Positions 33,989 through 42,949 of a stretch of DNA of 64,000 nucleotides are shown here, one piece after another; the stretch's first letter is position 1; each line of letters opens with the position of its first letter. Below the pieces are notes generated by a model. It had not been told where the DNA came from, did no database searches, and saw only the letters and a list, made by a program, of their open reading frames with translations. The stretch covers positions 75,162,001 to 75,226,000 of the forward strand of contig CM044877.1 of the NCBI GenBank assembly GCA_024500155.1, written 5' to 3'. The translations under genes were made by a program, and so were the position numbers. This DNA comes from Chenopodium formosanum. Its lineage: Eukaryota > Streptophyta > Magnoliopsida > Caryophyllales > Amaranthaceae.

Positions 33989-34204
33989 GGGTCTATTCTC
34001 ATTGGCTGAACTCAGCTGTACAGAACTGAAATGAATATTTTATAAGAGAAGGAAATTATGAGCTGAACTGAACTGAAATTAATATTTTATAAGAGAAGGA
34101 AAATAGGAGCTGAACTGAACTGAACTGAATTGAAATGAATATTTTATAAGAGAAGGAAATTAGGAGCTGAACTGAACTGAATTTCAACGTATAAGAACAT
34201 GCCC
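33989..34204. mobile_element. Tourist-like MITE, TTCAG family, TSD TAA
   Basis: GGGTCTATTCTCATTGGCTG...AAGAACATGCCC flanked by TAA (33986-33988, 34205-34207). Three tandem copies of the ATTTTATAAGAGAAGGAAA-plus-GAACT unit make it longer than its relatives. Confidence 0.85.
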
Positions 34205-34323
34205 TAAATAAGGTAATTTTAAGGGAAGAAGGGTAATAATAATCTAACCTCGATTTGATTCTAGTAGTGGGGAACTGGGGATCTCTTCACCCCCTACCCC
34301 TCCCTCAAATTTACCGTTCCCTA

Positions 34324-35403
34324 AATAATGCTAGCAAAACACCCAATTTTCAAATTACGGTCAATCTTTTATTAAATAATTCCCATTATACCGTCCACGT
34401 AAGCTAAAAGAAATAAACCGATTTTTTTTTATCGGTCCAGCTATAAACCGGTACTTCAAGTAGCGATTTATACTCAAAAAACCGCCACTTGAAGTAGCGG
34501 TTTTCAAAACTGGAAACCGCTACTTGAAGTAGTGGTTTATATCCAAACAAAGCATTGGTTTTTAACATGAACACCAGCCGCAAGCTTTAATTCTTGATGT
34601 TCCTATAAACTCACCACTATATATTTATATAAAATCTCCAAAACCAATGCTTATTATTTGTCAAATTTATTATGTGAATTGAAAATAATTACAAAATTAA
34701 CAAGTTAATTAGGTATATAAAAACAAAATTAGGATATAATATAAAATAACCCTTCATCTGACCCCTAATTTACAGCAGTACCAAGACAAGGTTGGGGGCG
34801 AAAACGACGGCAGTAGGGTGGCAAGAAGCCAGCAGCAATAGGGCTGTGGAGGAGGAGCACAGAAAGGGTGGAGGTGTTCTTCGTAGTTGAGGCAAAAATC
34901 CTGAGGATGTTTATTAAACAATTCAAGAAACCGCTACTTGAGGGTTCGTTTGGCATCATTATGGTTTTCTGTTTTTTAGTTTTTTATTTTTTAAAAGTAT
35001 ATGATATGTGTCATATAATGAATAAAAAATTATTAAAACTTAGTAAAATCATCGATCAAACACCCATGCTTGGGAAGTCTATCCTTTCTTTCTCTTACCT
35101 AGAAATGGAAAAAGACCATGATAATTTTGAAAACTGACAACAGAAAAGTGGAAACACTTTTTTCTCGTTTCCTGTTTTTGGTTTTTAGTTTTCAAAAAAA
35201 AAAGAAACTGAAAACCAAAAATGATGTCAAACAAGCCCTGAGGTAGCGGTTTTGAGTAAGTATAAACCGCTACTTCAAGTAGCAGTTTTCCATTCAAGCC
35301 GTAAAACAATAAAATTCTCTTGAACCGGTGACATGGACGGTATAATGGGAATTAATAAAATATTGACTGTAATTAGGAAATTGGGTGTTTTGCTAGCATT
35401 ATT
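34324..35403. mobile_element. long-TIR element with palindromic subterminal repeats
   Basis: Terminal inverted repeats of about 72 bp (AATAATGCTAGCAAAACACCC...TTCCCATTATACCGTCCA), over 85% matched, flanked by TA on both sides (34322-34323, 35404-35405). Just inside are several copies of the palindrome CCGCTACTTGAAGTAGCGG (34450-34530, 34926-34941/35240-35290). It has no coding capacity and carries a nested 297-bp element. A TA duplication suggests Tc1/mariner-type, but the long TIR is unusual, so the class is left open. Confidence 0.75.
34942..35238. mobile_element. nested MITE, 297 bp, TSD TGA
   Basis: Ends GGGTTCGTTTGGCATCATTATGG and its inverted copy CAAAAATGATGTCAAACAAGCCC, flanked by TGA (34939-34941, 35239-35241). 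It splits one of the subterminal palindromes of the host element. The interior has inverted TTTTCTGTTTTTTAGTTTT/AAAACTGAAAACC arms. Confidence 0.8.
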
Positions 35404-35477
35404 TAGAGAAAGGGCTCAATTTATGTTAGGTTAGAGTCCTTTTCTTTACCTAAAAAAATGAAGTTTAACTACATTGT

Positions 35478-37893
35478 CCAATTAAACTCTCCCTTGCTCC
35501 CCCTGCCCCTTTCCATCATACCTCAAATTATCAAAAACCTTTTAAAATGGAAACTTTGTGGTACCTTCACCCAGTTTTCTCAAAGTTCATTGATTCCAAC
35601 TGGGACCCTAGCAACATTCCCTTGCACAGGAAACTTAGTTTTCTAACCCCAAAAATTTCTAGCTGGGTTCAAGACAATATAGGAAACACTTTTAAAACCA
35701 TCAGGAGACTAAGGGCTAGGCTGTTGGGCATTCAATCTGCTATAACCTCCTCTCACAATATTCCCTTTCTCATGTCCCTTGAGGATGATCTCCAAACCCA
35801 GTTAAGTTTGTGCTTAAACCAAGAGGAAGAATTCTGGAGACTTAGAGCAAGAAATGAGTGGCTTAGGAATGGTGACAGGAACTCTAAATTCTTTCATAAC
35901 TCTGTCATCCATAGGAAAAGGAGAAATATGATTCATGAGCTTGAAACTGAGGTGGGGGAGACTGTCCTGGACTGCCATCTAGAGGACCACATTATGAACT
36001 ACTTCACAAACCTCTTTACATCTGAACTTGATGTCCATTCTATAAGGGGGGCCATAACCTACTCTGAGTCTGTTAAGATTTCCTTTGCTCCCACCCTTAG
36101 TGAAATCCATACTGCCTTGTTCCAAATGAGCCCTTACAAAGCTCCTGGGGTTGATGGCATTCACCCTTTCTTTTTCCAGCATCACTGGGATACCACCTGG
36201 AGAGACCTACTCAGATTCTGTAATTCTTGCTTCTCTTCAAAGTCAGTTCCCCCTGAAACAAATCTCACTTCCATTCGTCTAATCCCTAAAGGTGAGCACC
36301 CTAAGACCATTAAGTAGTTCAGACCAATAAGTTTATGTACAACCTCCTATAAACTCATCTCCAAGATTTTGGTGAATAGACTTAGACCTCATCTTAGCTC
36401 TTTCATCTCCCCCTTTCAAAACAGTTTCCTGCCCAAGAGGGGTTGTGATATCAACTATATTGCAGCCTCGGAGATTTTGCATTCTATGAAAAAGAAGAAA
36501 GGGAAAAAAGGTTGGTTTTCTCTTAAGCTTGATCTAGAGAAGGCTTATGACAGAATGGAGTGGGAGTTTATCAGATTTTGTCTAGCTAGAGTGGGTATTG
36601 ATAAGGACTCTTCTGATATGATTATGAACTGTGTCTCTTCTGCCTCTTCCCATGTCATCATTAATGGAAAGTCCTCCCATTCCTTCCCTTCCTCTAGGGG
36701 TCTTAGGCAAGGAGACCCCCTCTCACCTTATTTGTTTATCATCTGCATGGAGTATCTGACTCATTTGATTCATTCTGCTTGCTCTGAGAAGATTTGGACC
36801 CCTTTCTTGCTGAAGAAAAATGGAACCCCCATATCCCATCTCATGTTTGCTGATGATCTTCTCCTTTTTGGAGAAGCATCAGCAGCAAACTTGGAGGGCC
36901 TTCAAGATACTCTGGATTCTTTCTGGAGCATTTCAGGGCAGAAAATGAACTCATCCAAGAGTAAGCTATACTTCTCTCCAAACACTAGCCAGCAAAGCAT
37001 TGATCTGTTCACTTCCACCCTTAGCATCCAGGCTAGCAATGATCTATCTAGGATACCCTCTAACTGCCAAGAGACCTTCAAAATCCCAAGTGGAGTTCAT
37101 ATCTAAGAAAATCAAAGCCAAACTTGCTTCCTGGAAATCTAAGTATCTCTCCAAAGCTGGGAGGTTAGTCCTTATTAAAGCTTGCTTGACCCCAATAACT
37201 AATCATGTTATGCAAGTCCTTTATTTGCCAAAAAAGACTTTGCTCCAAATAGACCAAGCTTGCTCTAAGTTTTTCTGGGGTTCTACACCTGAAAAACAGA
37301 AAATCCATACTCTTTCCTGGGATAAGATTTGTGCTCCAACTAGTGAGGGAGGGCTAGGTGTTAGATCTGCTGCTTTAGCAAATGAAGTTCAAATGGTTAG
37401 ACTTTGTTGGAGAATTCACACTTCACACAATCTGGCTTCCACCTTGATTGCTGAAAAGTACACTTCTGGTAGGGCTTTCCCTGTTAGGTTCAACCTAGGT
37501 TCTCACATTTGGCAAAATATGGGCAAGGGCTGGGATTCTTATCAAAAACACAATGCTTGGACCATAGGTAAAGGTGATTCCATAAGATTCTGGGGAGATA
37601 ACTGGACTGGGTTAGGAAAGTTGGCTTCTATGATACATGGACCCCTCTGGAACCATGAATATGAGTTTACTCTTGACAGATTTATGCACAATGGGAGTTG
37701 GGATCTCTCCCAGCTCTCAACCTGCTTGCCCCCTAACATCATGAATCACATATATTCCACCTTCATCCCTCCCTCTGGTGATGACTTTCCCTTCTGTTCC
37801 TTCTCCAAGGGTGGTCACTTTGACTCTGAGCTTGCCTATCATACTATTTGGGGAGAGAGGTCCCAACATAAGACTACACATGGGGATTGGAAT
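35478..37893 (+). pseudogene. LINE ORF2 reverse transcriptase part
   Basis: The frame from about 35520 shows FWRLRARNEWLRNGDRNSKFFH, then YKAPGVDGIHPFFFQHHW, a TAG at 36316, FRPISLCTTSYKLISKIL, LKLDLEKAYDRMEW (motif A Asp), SRGLRQGDPLSPYLF (motif B) and MFADDLLLFG (motif C, FADD). A +1/-1 frameshift near 37045 separates the RT from YLGYPL..., SWKSKYLSKAGRLVLIKA, FFWGS, SWDKIC, GGLGVRS and the WDLSQL linker. The sequence is quite well preserved otherwise. It stops at HGDWNH where the hAT element inserted. Confidence 0.88.
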
Positions 37894-38426
37894 CATGGCC
37901 GGCTGAGAGCCTGTGCAAACAGACCCTCAGCACAGGGCCTCCAATTGTGTAGGGCCCCATAATTTTGAAGTCCAGTTGATGTTATATTTCTTCTGGAAAT
38001 GCGATGTTGCTCTTCCCCATTAACCAGCTTTCATTAAACATTCATCCCTCAAAACTTCCTACTGAGTAATAAATTTCTCCGTGAATCTTGCAATTCCCAT
38101 AAGCAATAATTATTTCATAACATTCCATATTCAAATCACTCTAATTTCTCATTAATTTTCAAATTCAAAATTTTCAGTTTTCGTTTTGTTTTTGGGGGAA
38201 AAATATCAAATTCAAACCTTTCATGGAGTATAATCATTCAATGATTTCCACCATTCTCCTTTTTCGATAATTATTCCAACTACCACTTCATTTTTGGGTA
38301 TTTTGTGTGTTTTGGGAGGAAGAAGATGACGACTGTGAACAATAAATTGCGACAAAGCTTTTGATTTTTTTTTCATCAGTAATTTTTCTTTTTCTTTTTT
38401 TTTTCCATTGTTTTTAATAATGGGCT

Positions 38427-38474
<48 letters not shown>

Positions 38475-38911
38475 TTATAAACTACTCTGTTGGATCCGAT
38501 TAGTCATAAGCTTACAAATTAAATTGGATCTAGTACTAGGACAAGAATTATACGAAGTGTTTGAGTTTTTATATGGTGCTTCATTTTATAAGAAATACTA
38601 CGTATGAGAGTATAATTAAAATATAAATGATACTGTGGAACTTTGTATAAACAGAGTGATTTAGTTAAGTATTTGATTTTTTTATTTGGTGCATCATATT
38701 ATAATAATACTAGTATACAAATACTCTTGTCAAAAAAAAAAAAAAAATACTACCTCCGGTCCAAATTACTCGCAACTTTGGAATATTTTATATCTCACAA
38801 ATAATACCCCGAAGTTGCGAGTAATTTGGACCGGAGGTAGTATAAATATTACTATTATAGGGCCCATTTTAAAATTAGAACAGGGCCTCCAAAATGGTTG
38901 AGACGGCCCTG
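37894..38911. mobile_element. hAT non-autonomous element in the LINE, TSD ATTGGAAT
   Basis: Perfect 8-bp duplications ATTGGAAT (37886-37893, 38912-38919). The inverted ends CATGGCCGGCT and CAGGGCCGTCT match the CAGGGCCGG type of plant hAT TIR. GGGCCTCCAA occurs inverted near both ends. The interior contains a long T tract (38428-38471) and a nested 91-bp MITE. No transposase. Confidence 0.88.
38750..38840. mobile_element. 91-bp hairpin MITE (Stowaway-like)
   Basis: CTACCTCCGGTCCAAATTAC and its perfect inverted copy form arms of about 30 bases (38750-38779 and 38811-38840), with TA on both sides. The loop is only about 30 bases. It is nested in the hAT element. Confidence 0.9.
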
Positions 38912-38919
38912 ATTGGAAT

Positions 38920-39911
38920 CTTGTGTGGAATCTAACACCCCCCCCCCCCCCCCCCCAAAGTGAGAGTCTTCTTATGGGCTGCTATGTGGGATAGGCTACC
39001 CACAGCTTCTCTTCTTCACTCTAGGCATATCCCTTGTAATCCCAACTGTCCTTTCTGCCCTACCTCCCCGGAGACCGTTTTGCATATATTAAGAGATTGC
39101 CCTAGAGCTAAGGAAGCTTGGGATAAATGCAGTGTGCCTATTAATGAGCAGTCCATGAACATATCTGATTGGGTTTCCAAGAATCTTGGTCTTGATACCT
39201 GTCACAATCCCTTGAATTATCCTTGGAACTTTGTGTTTTCTGTGGTTGCTTGGAGAATTTGGATTAGGAGAAATAGGTGGGTCTTTGAACATGACATCAA
39301 ACCATTGACTCTTGGTGGAAACAAACCACTTGGCTCATTCATGAATATGAAACCTCCAAAAATAAGCTCCCATCACCCAAACTAAATCCTTTCCTACATG
39401 CTCAAACTATCTGTGGTTCCAACCATATAATAAGAGTTGATGCCGCATTCTCTGCAAGTACTCTGTCTGTTGGAATTGCTTTTGTTTGCAGGGATCAGAA
39501 TGAGATATGGGTTCAGGGTGCAGCTCTGCACATAAGAAGCACAGAAGCTATCTGGGCAGAAGCTTTGGGGTTGTATCACTGCCTCAAATGGTGCCAAAGT
39601 CACAACTTCACCAATGCCACCATTGTATCTGACTGCCAGAGAGCTGTGTTTGGAATCAGTACTGAGCAGAGTGCTTCGGATGGTTTGACTAATCTATATA
39701 ATATATGCAGGGGATTGATCCAAGAGTTAGGGAATGTATCATTAAGGCACGGGTCGAGGGTGCATCAGGTTGAAGTTGACTGGGCGGCAAAGCAGGCTAG
39801 GAGAAGGATCACCTTGGATAAGGAACTGCAGCAGATAATACCGACAAATTTGGCCATGCCAATTGGTCAGGAAAATTGTATCGAATTTTTTCCCAGAAAT
39901 GGGAACAGCTA
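38920..39911 (+). pseudogene. LINE zf-RVT and RNase H part
   Basis: After the hAT insertion the LINE resumes with NLVWNL, then a run of 19 C (38938-38956) at the usual PPK position. Next comes the zf-RVT domain (RVFLWAAMWDRLPT, CNPNCPFCPTSPETVLHILRDCP) and SVVAWRIWIRRN. A frameshift near 39320 precedes the RNase H domain: IRVDAAFSASTLSVGIAFVCRD, AEALGLYHCLKW, ATIVSDCQRAV, VHQVEVDWAA. It ends with TAG at 39910, then a 130-base 3'UTR and poly-A. Confidence 0.85.
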
Positions 39912-40071
39912 GTTAAGCAAGCTACTAATAGAGTTAGTTACTTTGTTTAATGTAATTTGGGCTGTATGCCATCTAACTACTAAACTATGTTGTATGACTC
40001 TGTTTAATATTATGGTAATGTAAGCTGCCTGCCTTCTCACCAAAAAAAAAAAAAAAAAAAAAAAAAACTAC

Positions 40072-40332
40072 TGTTAAGAGTTAATTAATTTAGTCAAGGT
40101 GTGAATGTCCACACTCCAATTCTTCATTGCATTTAATGTAGTAGCCAACCCTAATTGCCACCCTCTAAGGTTATAGCCCACAATGTAATAGTGGTTCTTA
40201 CTACTATAAATAGCCATGTAATTTCATTTGTATGATGCACAAAAATATTACCAAGAGTAATACATAAAAGTAGTAATACTTCTCTTATTACCTTCTTCTC
40301 TTAATCCTCTAATTTCTATATATTTCATAACA
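40072..40332 (+). repeat. 5' LTR of Copia-C
   Basis: TGTTAAGAG...TTCATAACA, 261 bp, with CTATAAATAGCC (TATA box, about 40204). An inverted motif GTGTGAATGTCCACACT lies in U3. It is followed by CGTTATCAGCACCATC, the primer-binding site position. Confidence 0.95.
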
Positions 40333-41355
40333 CGTTATCAGCACCATCTTCAATCAGGTATACTTATACCGATTATCCAATTTTTACAAAGATTCAATTT
40401 CCTTCACAAAATATATTTTGAGGAGTATGCTCTATAGTTGCCCATATGGGATCCTCTATACCAGAAACTCACAATATATTTCTCCACAAAATTACTCTAT
40501 TTAATTAGCCATGTTGATTAAAAATGAGGATATCAATACATACCTTATTTATGATACTTAGTTTGGTAACTCTCATGCATGGTTATAGAAAGTAATATAT
40601 AATTACTTTTGCATGTGGAAATATTTTTTGTATGCATGTTAATAGAGTAAATTTCATGGTCACACAAATCATGTTTATACTTACTTACTTGTGCATAATT
40701 ACTAAAATAAAAAAAAATGATGCAGCCTTTATATTTATTTAATTTTTAGATTACACACTTTTATGTTTCTTTCAGTTTTCGAACCCTTGACCTCATGAAT
40801 AGATTAGGGTTCTCGGACCACTACGGCTTGCATCCCAGTGTGATACTTATTTACGTTTGTAAATATTAATAGTTTGATTACGATTATTTTATCAGTCTAC
40901 TAGAACATTGTATGATATTTTGTACAGTAGTGTAAAGCTGAAACGGATAATTTACCCCCCTATAAAAGGCGGATTACACCCCCTTATTTCACCATACAAA
41001 CCTTATCCCCTCCTTAAACTTTACCCAAATTATCTCCTCTTCTTCTTCCTCCATTTACACCGGTCATACACCATGTTCCCCGTCGACAGCCGACAACCAC
41101 CACACCCCTTTACTTTCGAAGAAGATTTAAGGAAATTAAAACTATATTTAGTTTTAATTATGGCCCTAGTAGTTTTATTAATGGCAATGATGATTTTCAT
41201 CATTTTACATAAGTAGCGCTCGGTTTTTCGACAAAGAGAATTCATGCATGTAATCTCCGTAGTACTTCAAGTTTTTTTTGTCTTCTAGGTAGATTATAAG
41301 TGCATTTTGTTATAATAAATATTTCTTTTGTCTTATCATTAATGTATGTCATTAA

Positions 41356-41428
<73 letters not shown>

Positions 41429-41618
41429 GTTGTTGTTGTTGTCGTTGTCGGTGATGTAGTGATAGTAGTAGTATTTATTGTTATTGTTATTATTATCATT
41501 GTTATTGTTATTATTGTTGTTGTCATTGTTTAACTAACGTAATTATCATGTTTAATTTTAGCTTAACTTTATGTAAATCATAATAATAACCCAAGGGGGA
41601 GAAGCAAATATGTTTTAA
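40333..41618 (+). other. Copia-C untranslated leader with microsatellite
   Basis: Long leader between the PBS and gag. It contains a (TTA)n microsatellite of about 75 bases (41353-41428) grading into (GTT)n, and a short reading frame at 41073-41216. Otherwise AT-rich, with no known domain. Confidence 0.7.
41073..41216 (+). CDS. possible 47-residue single-TM leader ORF of Copia-C
   Basis: ATG at 41073 in good plant context (CACCATGTTCC) opens 47 codons: a polar N-terminus (MFPVDSRQPPHPFTFEEDLR) followed by about 20 hydrophobic residues (LYLVLIMALVVLLMAMMIFI) and stop. The layout is that of a small membrane-anchored protein. I recognise no family. It may be a chance frame in a leader, but start context and sharp hydrophobic segment argue for a look. 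It lies 400 bases upstream of gag. Confidence 0.35.
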   Translation: MFPVDSRQPPHPFTFEEDLRKLKLYLVLIMALVVLLMAMMIFIILHK

Positions 41619-42788
41619 ATGGATTATTATTATGATTACAATTTGATTACTTTAATTATCACTTGCTTAATTGGCTTAATAATAATTACATATTTGATTG
41701 TAGTTAAAATGGGAGACTTGATGAAAAGACAATTTGACGTATTAGACTTGTCCGGACATAATTATCTTGAATGGACAGTTGATGCCCAGATGAATTTGAA
41801 GGCTCAGGGATTGGAACATACAATCAAAGAAATTACCATCCCAGGAAACGAAAAAGATGCCCCTGCTCAAGTTAAAGTTCCAACTGATCAAGAGAAAGCA
41901 AAAGCTATAGTTCTCTTAAGGCATCATTTACATAACAGTTTGAAAACTGAGTATTTAATGGTGGAAAATCCCAGAGAACTATGGGATAGCTTGAAAGGAA
42001 GATATGACCACCATAAAAGGGTACTCCTTCCTTCAGCACAATTTGAGTGGACAAACCTGAGATTTCAGGACTTTAAATCTGTCAGTGATTATAATTCATC
42101 ACTATATAAAATCGTATCAATATTGAGATATTGTGATCAACCAGTCACTGAAGTGCAAATGATAGAGAAAACACTCTCTACATTCCATGCTAACAACATT
42201 GTATTGCAACAGCAATACCGTGAAAGAGGCTTTGCAAAATATTCTGAGCTTATTTCTACATTATTGGTTGCTGAAAAGAATAATGATCTTCTGTTGAAGA
42301 ATCACAACCTAAGACCAACTGGGTCTCAAGCATTCAATGAAACAAATGCTGTAGAAAGCTCAAATCCACCCGAGACAAATGTTGCTCATAGAGGTGGACG
42401 TGGAAAATATAATAATCGTGGCAGAGGTCGTGGAAATTTCCGCGGACGTGGCCGTGGACGTGGTTATGGCCGTGGTAGAGGCCAATTTCCCCCTAGAAAC
42501 AACACTCAAAGGGGGCATCAACAAGGAAACAAAAATCAAGCCACCACAAAAGGAAAAGACACATGTTATAGATGTGGCATGACTGGACATTGGGGACGTA
42601 CTTGTCGTACGGCCAAACATCTGGTAGAACTATACCAGGCTTCCATTAAAGGGAAAGAAAAACATGCCGAAACAAATTATGTTAATGAAGAAAATGTCCC
42701 TGGAATTAGCCTTGATGTGTCTGATTTCCACATAGACAATGGTGAAGCTGGTGGTGAATTTATCTTTGGAGAGAATAATCATGTTTAG
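41619..42788 (+). CDS. Copia-C Gag
   Basis: 389 codons if the first ATG is used. The first 30 residues include a hydrophobic stretch (LITLIITCLIGLIIITYLIVV). A second ATG at 41709 (MGDLMKRQFDVLDLSGHNYLEW) is where copia Gag proteins normally begin. Domains: the UBN2/Retrotran_gag-type region (DAQMNLKAQGL, LWDSLKGRYDHHK, LRFQDFKSVSDYNSSLYKI), an RG-rich RNA-binding block (about residues 260-300), and a CCHC knuckle CYRCGMTGHWGRTC (C-x2-C-x4-H-x4-C, about residue 318). It ends TAG, so Gag is made separately from Pol. Structural role: particle formation around the genomic RNA. Confidence 0.9.
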   Translation: MDYYYDYNLITLIITCLIGLIIITYLIVVKMGDLMKRQFDVLDLSGHNYLEWTVDAQMNLKAQGLEHTIKEITIPGNEKDAPAQVKVPTDQEKAKAIVLLRHHLHNSLKTEYLMVENPRELWDSLKGRYDHHKRVLLPSAQFEWTNLRFQDFKSVSDYNSSLYKIVSILRYCDQPVTEVQMIEKTLSTFHANNIVLQQQYRERGFAKYSELISTLLVAEKNNDLLLKNHNLRPTGSQAFNETNAVESSNPPETNVAHRGGRGKYNNRGRGRGNFRGRGRGRGYGRGRGQFPPRNNTQRGHQQGNKNQATTKGKDTCYRCGMTGHWGRTCRTAKHLVELYQASIKGKEKHAETNYVNEENVPGISLDVSDFHIDNGEAGGEFIFGENNHV

Positions 42789-42949
42789 ATAATTCATCAA
42801 TTACTATGATATATGTTTTCATTATGTACTTTTCTTGTATGTTTTTTTTTTTCATGTTCAAGTTATGTACTCTTAATTTTTCATCATTAATAAAGTAAGT
42901 CCAGTTAAATTATCTTAAACTAATCTTATACTTATTATTTTATGAAGAT
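42789..42949 (+). other. gag-pol gap of Copia-C
   Basis: 161 bases between the Gag stop and the Pol start, in a different frame. It contains TTAATAAAGTAAGT (AATAAA signal overlapping a perfect GTAAGT splice-donor motif, 42888-42898) and a T-rich tract ending ATGAAG (acceptor-like) at about 42945, four bases before the Pol ATG. Ribosomal frameshifting cannot span this gap, so Pol needs splicing, a separate transcript or re-initiation. Confidence 0.55.

Larger units (their letters stand above)
35478..40067 (+). mobile_element. L1-type LINE, 5'-truncated, with poly-A tail
   Basis: A non-LTR retrotransposon starting inside the endonuclease-RT linker and ending in a 26-base A tract (40042-40067). 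The target duplication is AACTACATTGT at 35467-35477. The right copy follows the poly-A but is split by Copia-C and resumes as ACTACATTGT at 46949. Domain order is RT, zf-RVT and RNase H, typical of plant L1 elements. It is interrupted by a 1018-bp hAT element. Confidence 0.9.

Noticed and set aside
41242..41533. Ile/Thr-rich frames in the Copia-C leader
   Set aside because: Direct translation of the (TTA)n/(GTT)n microsatellite.
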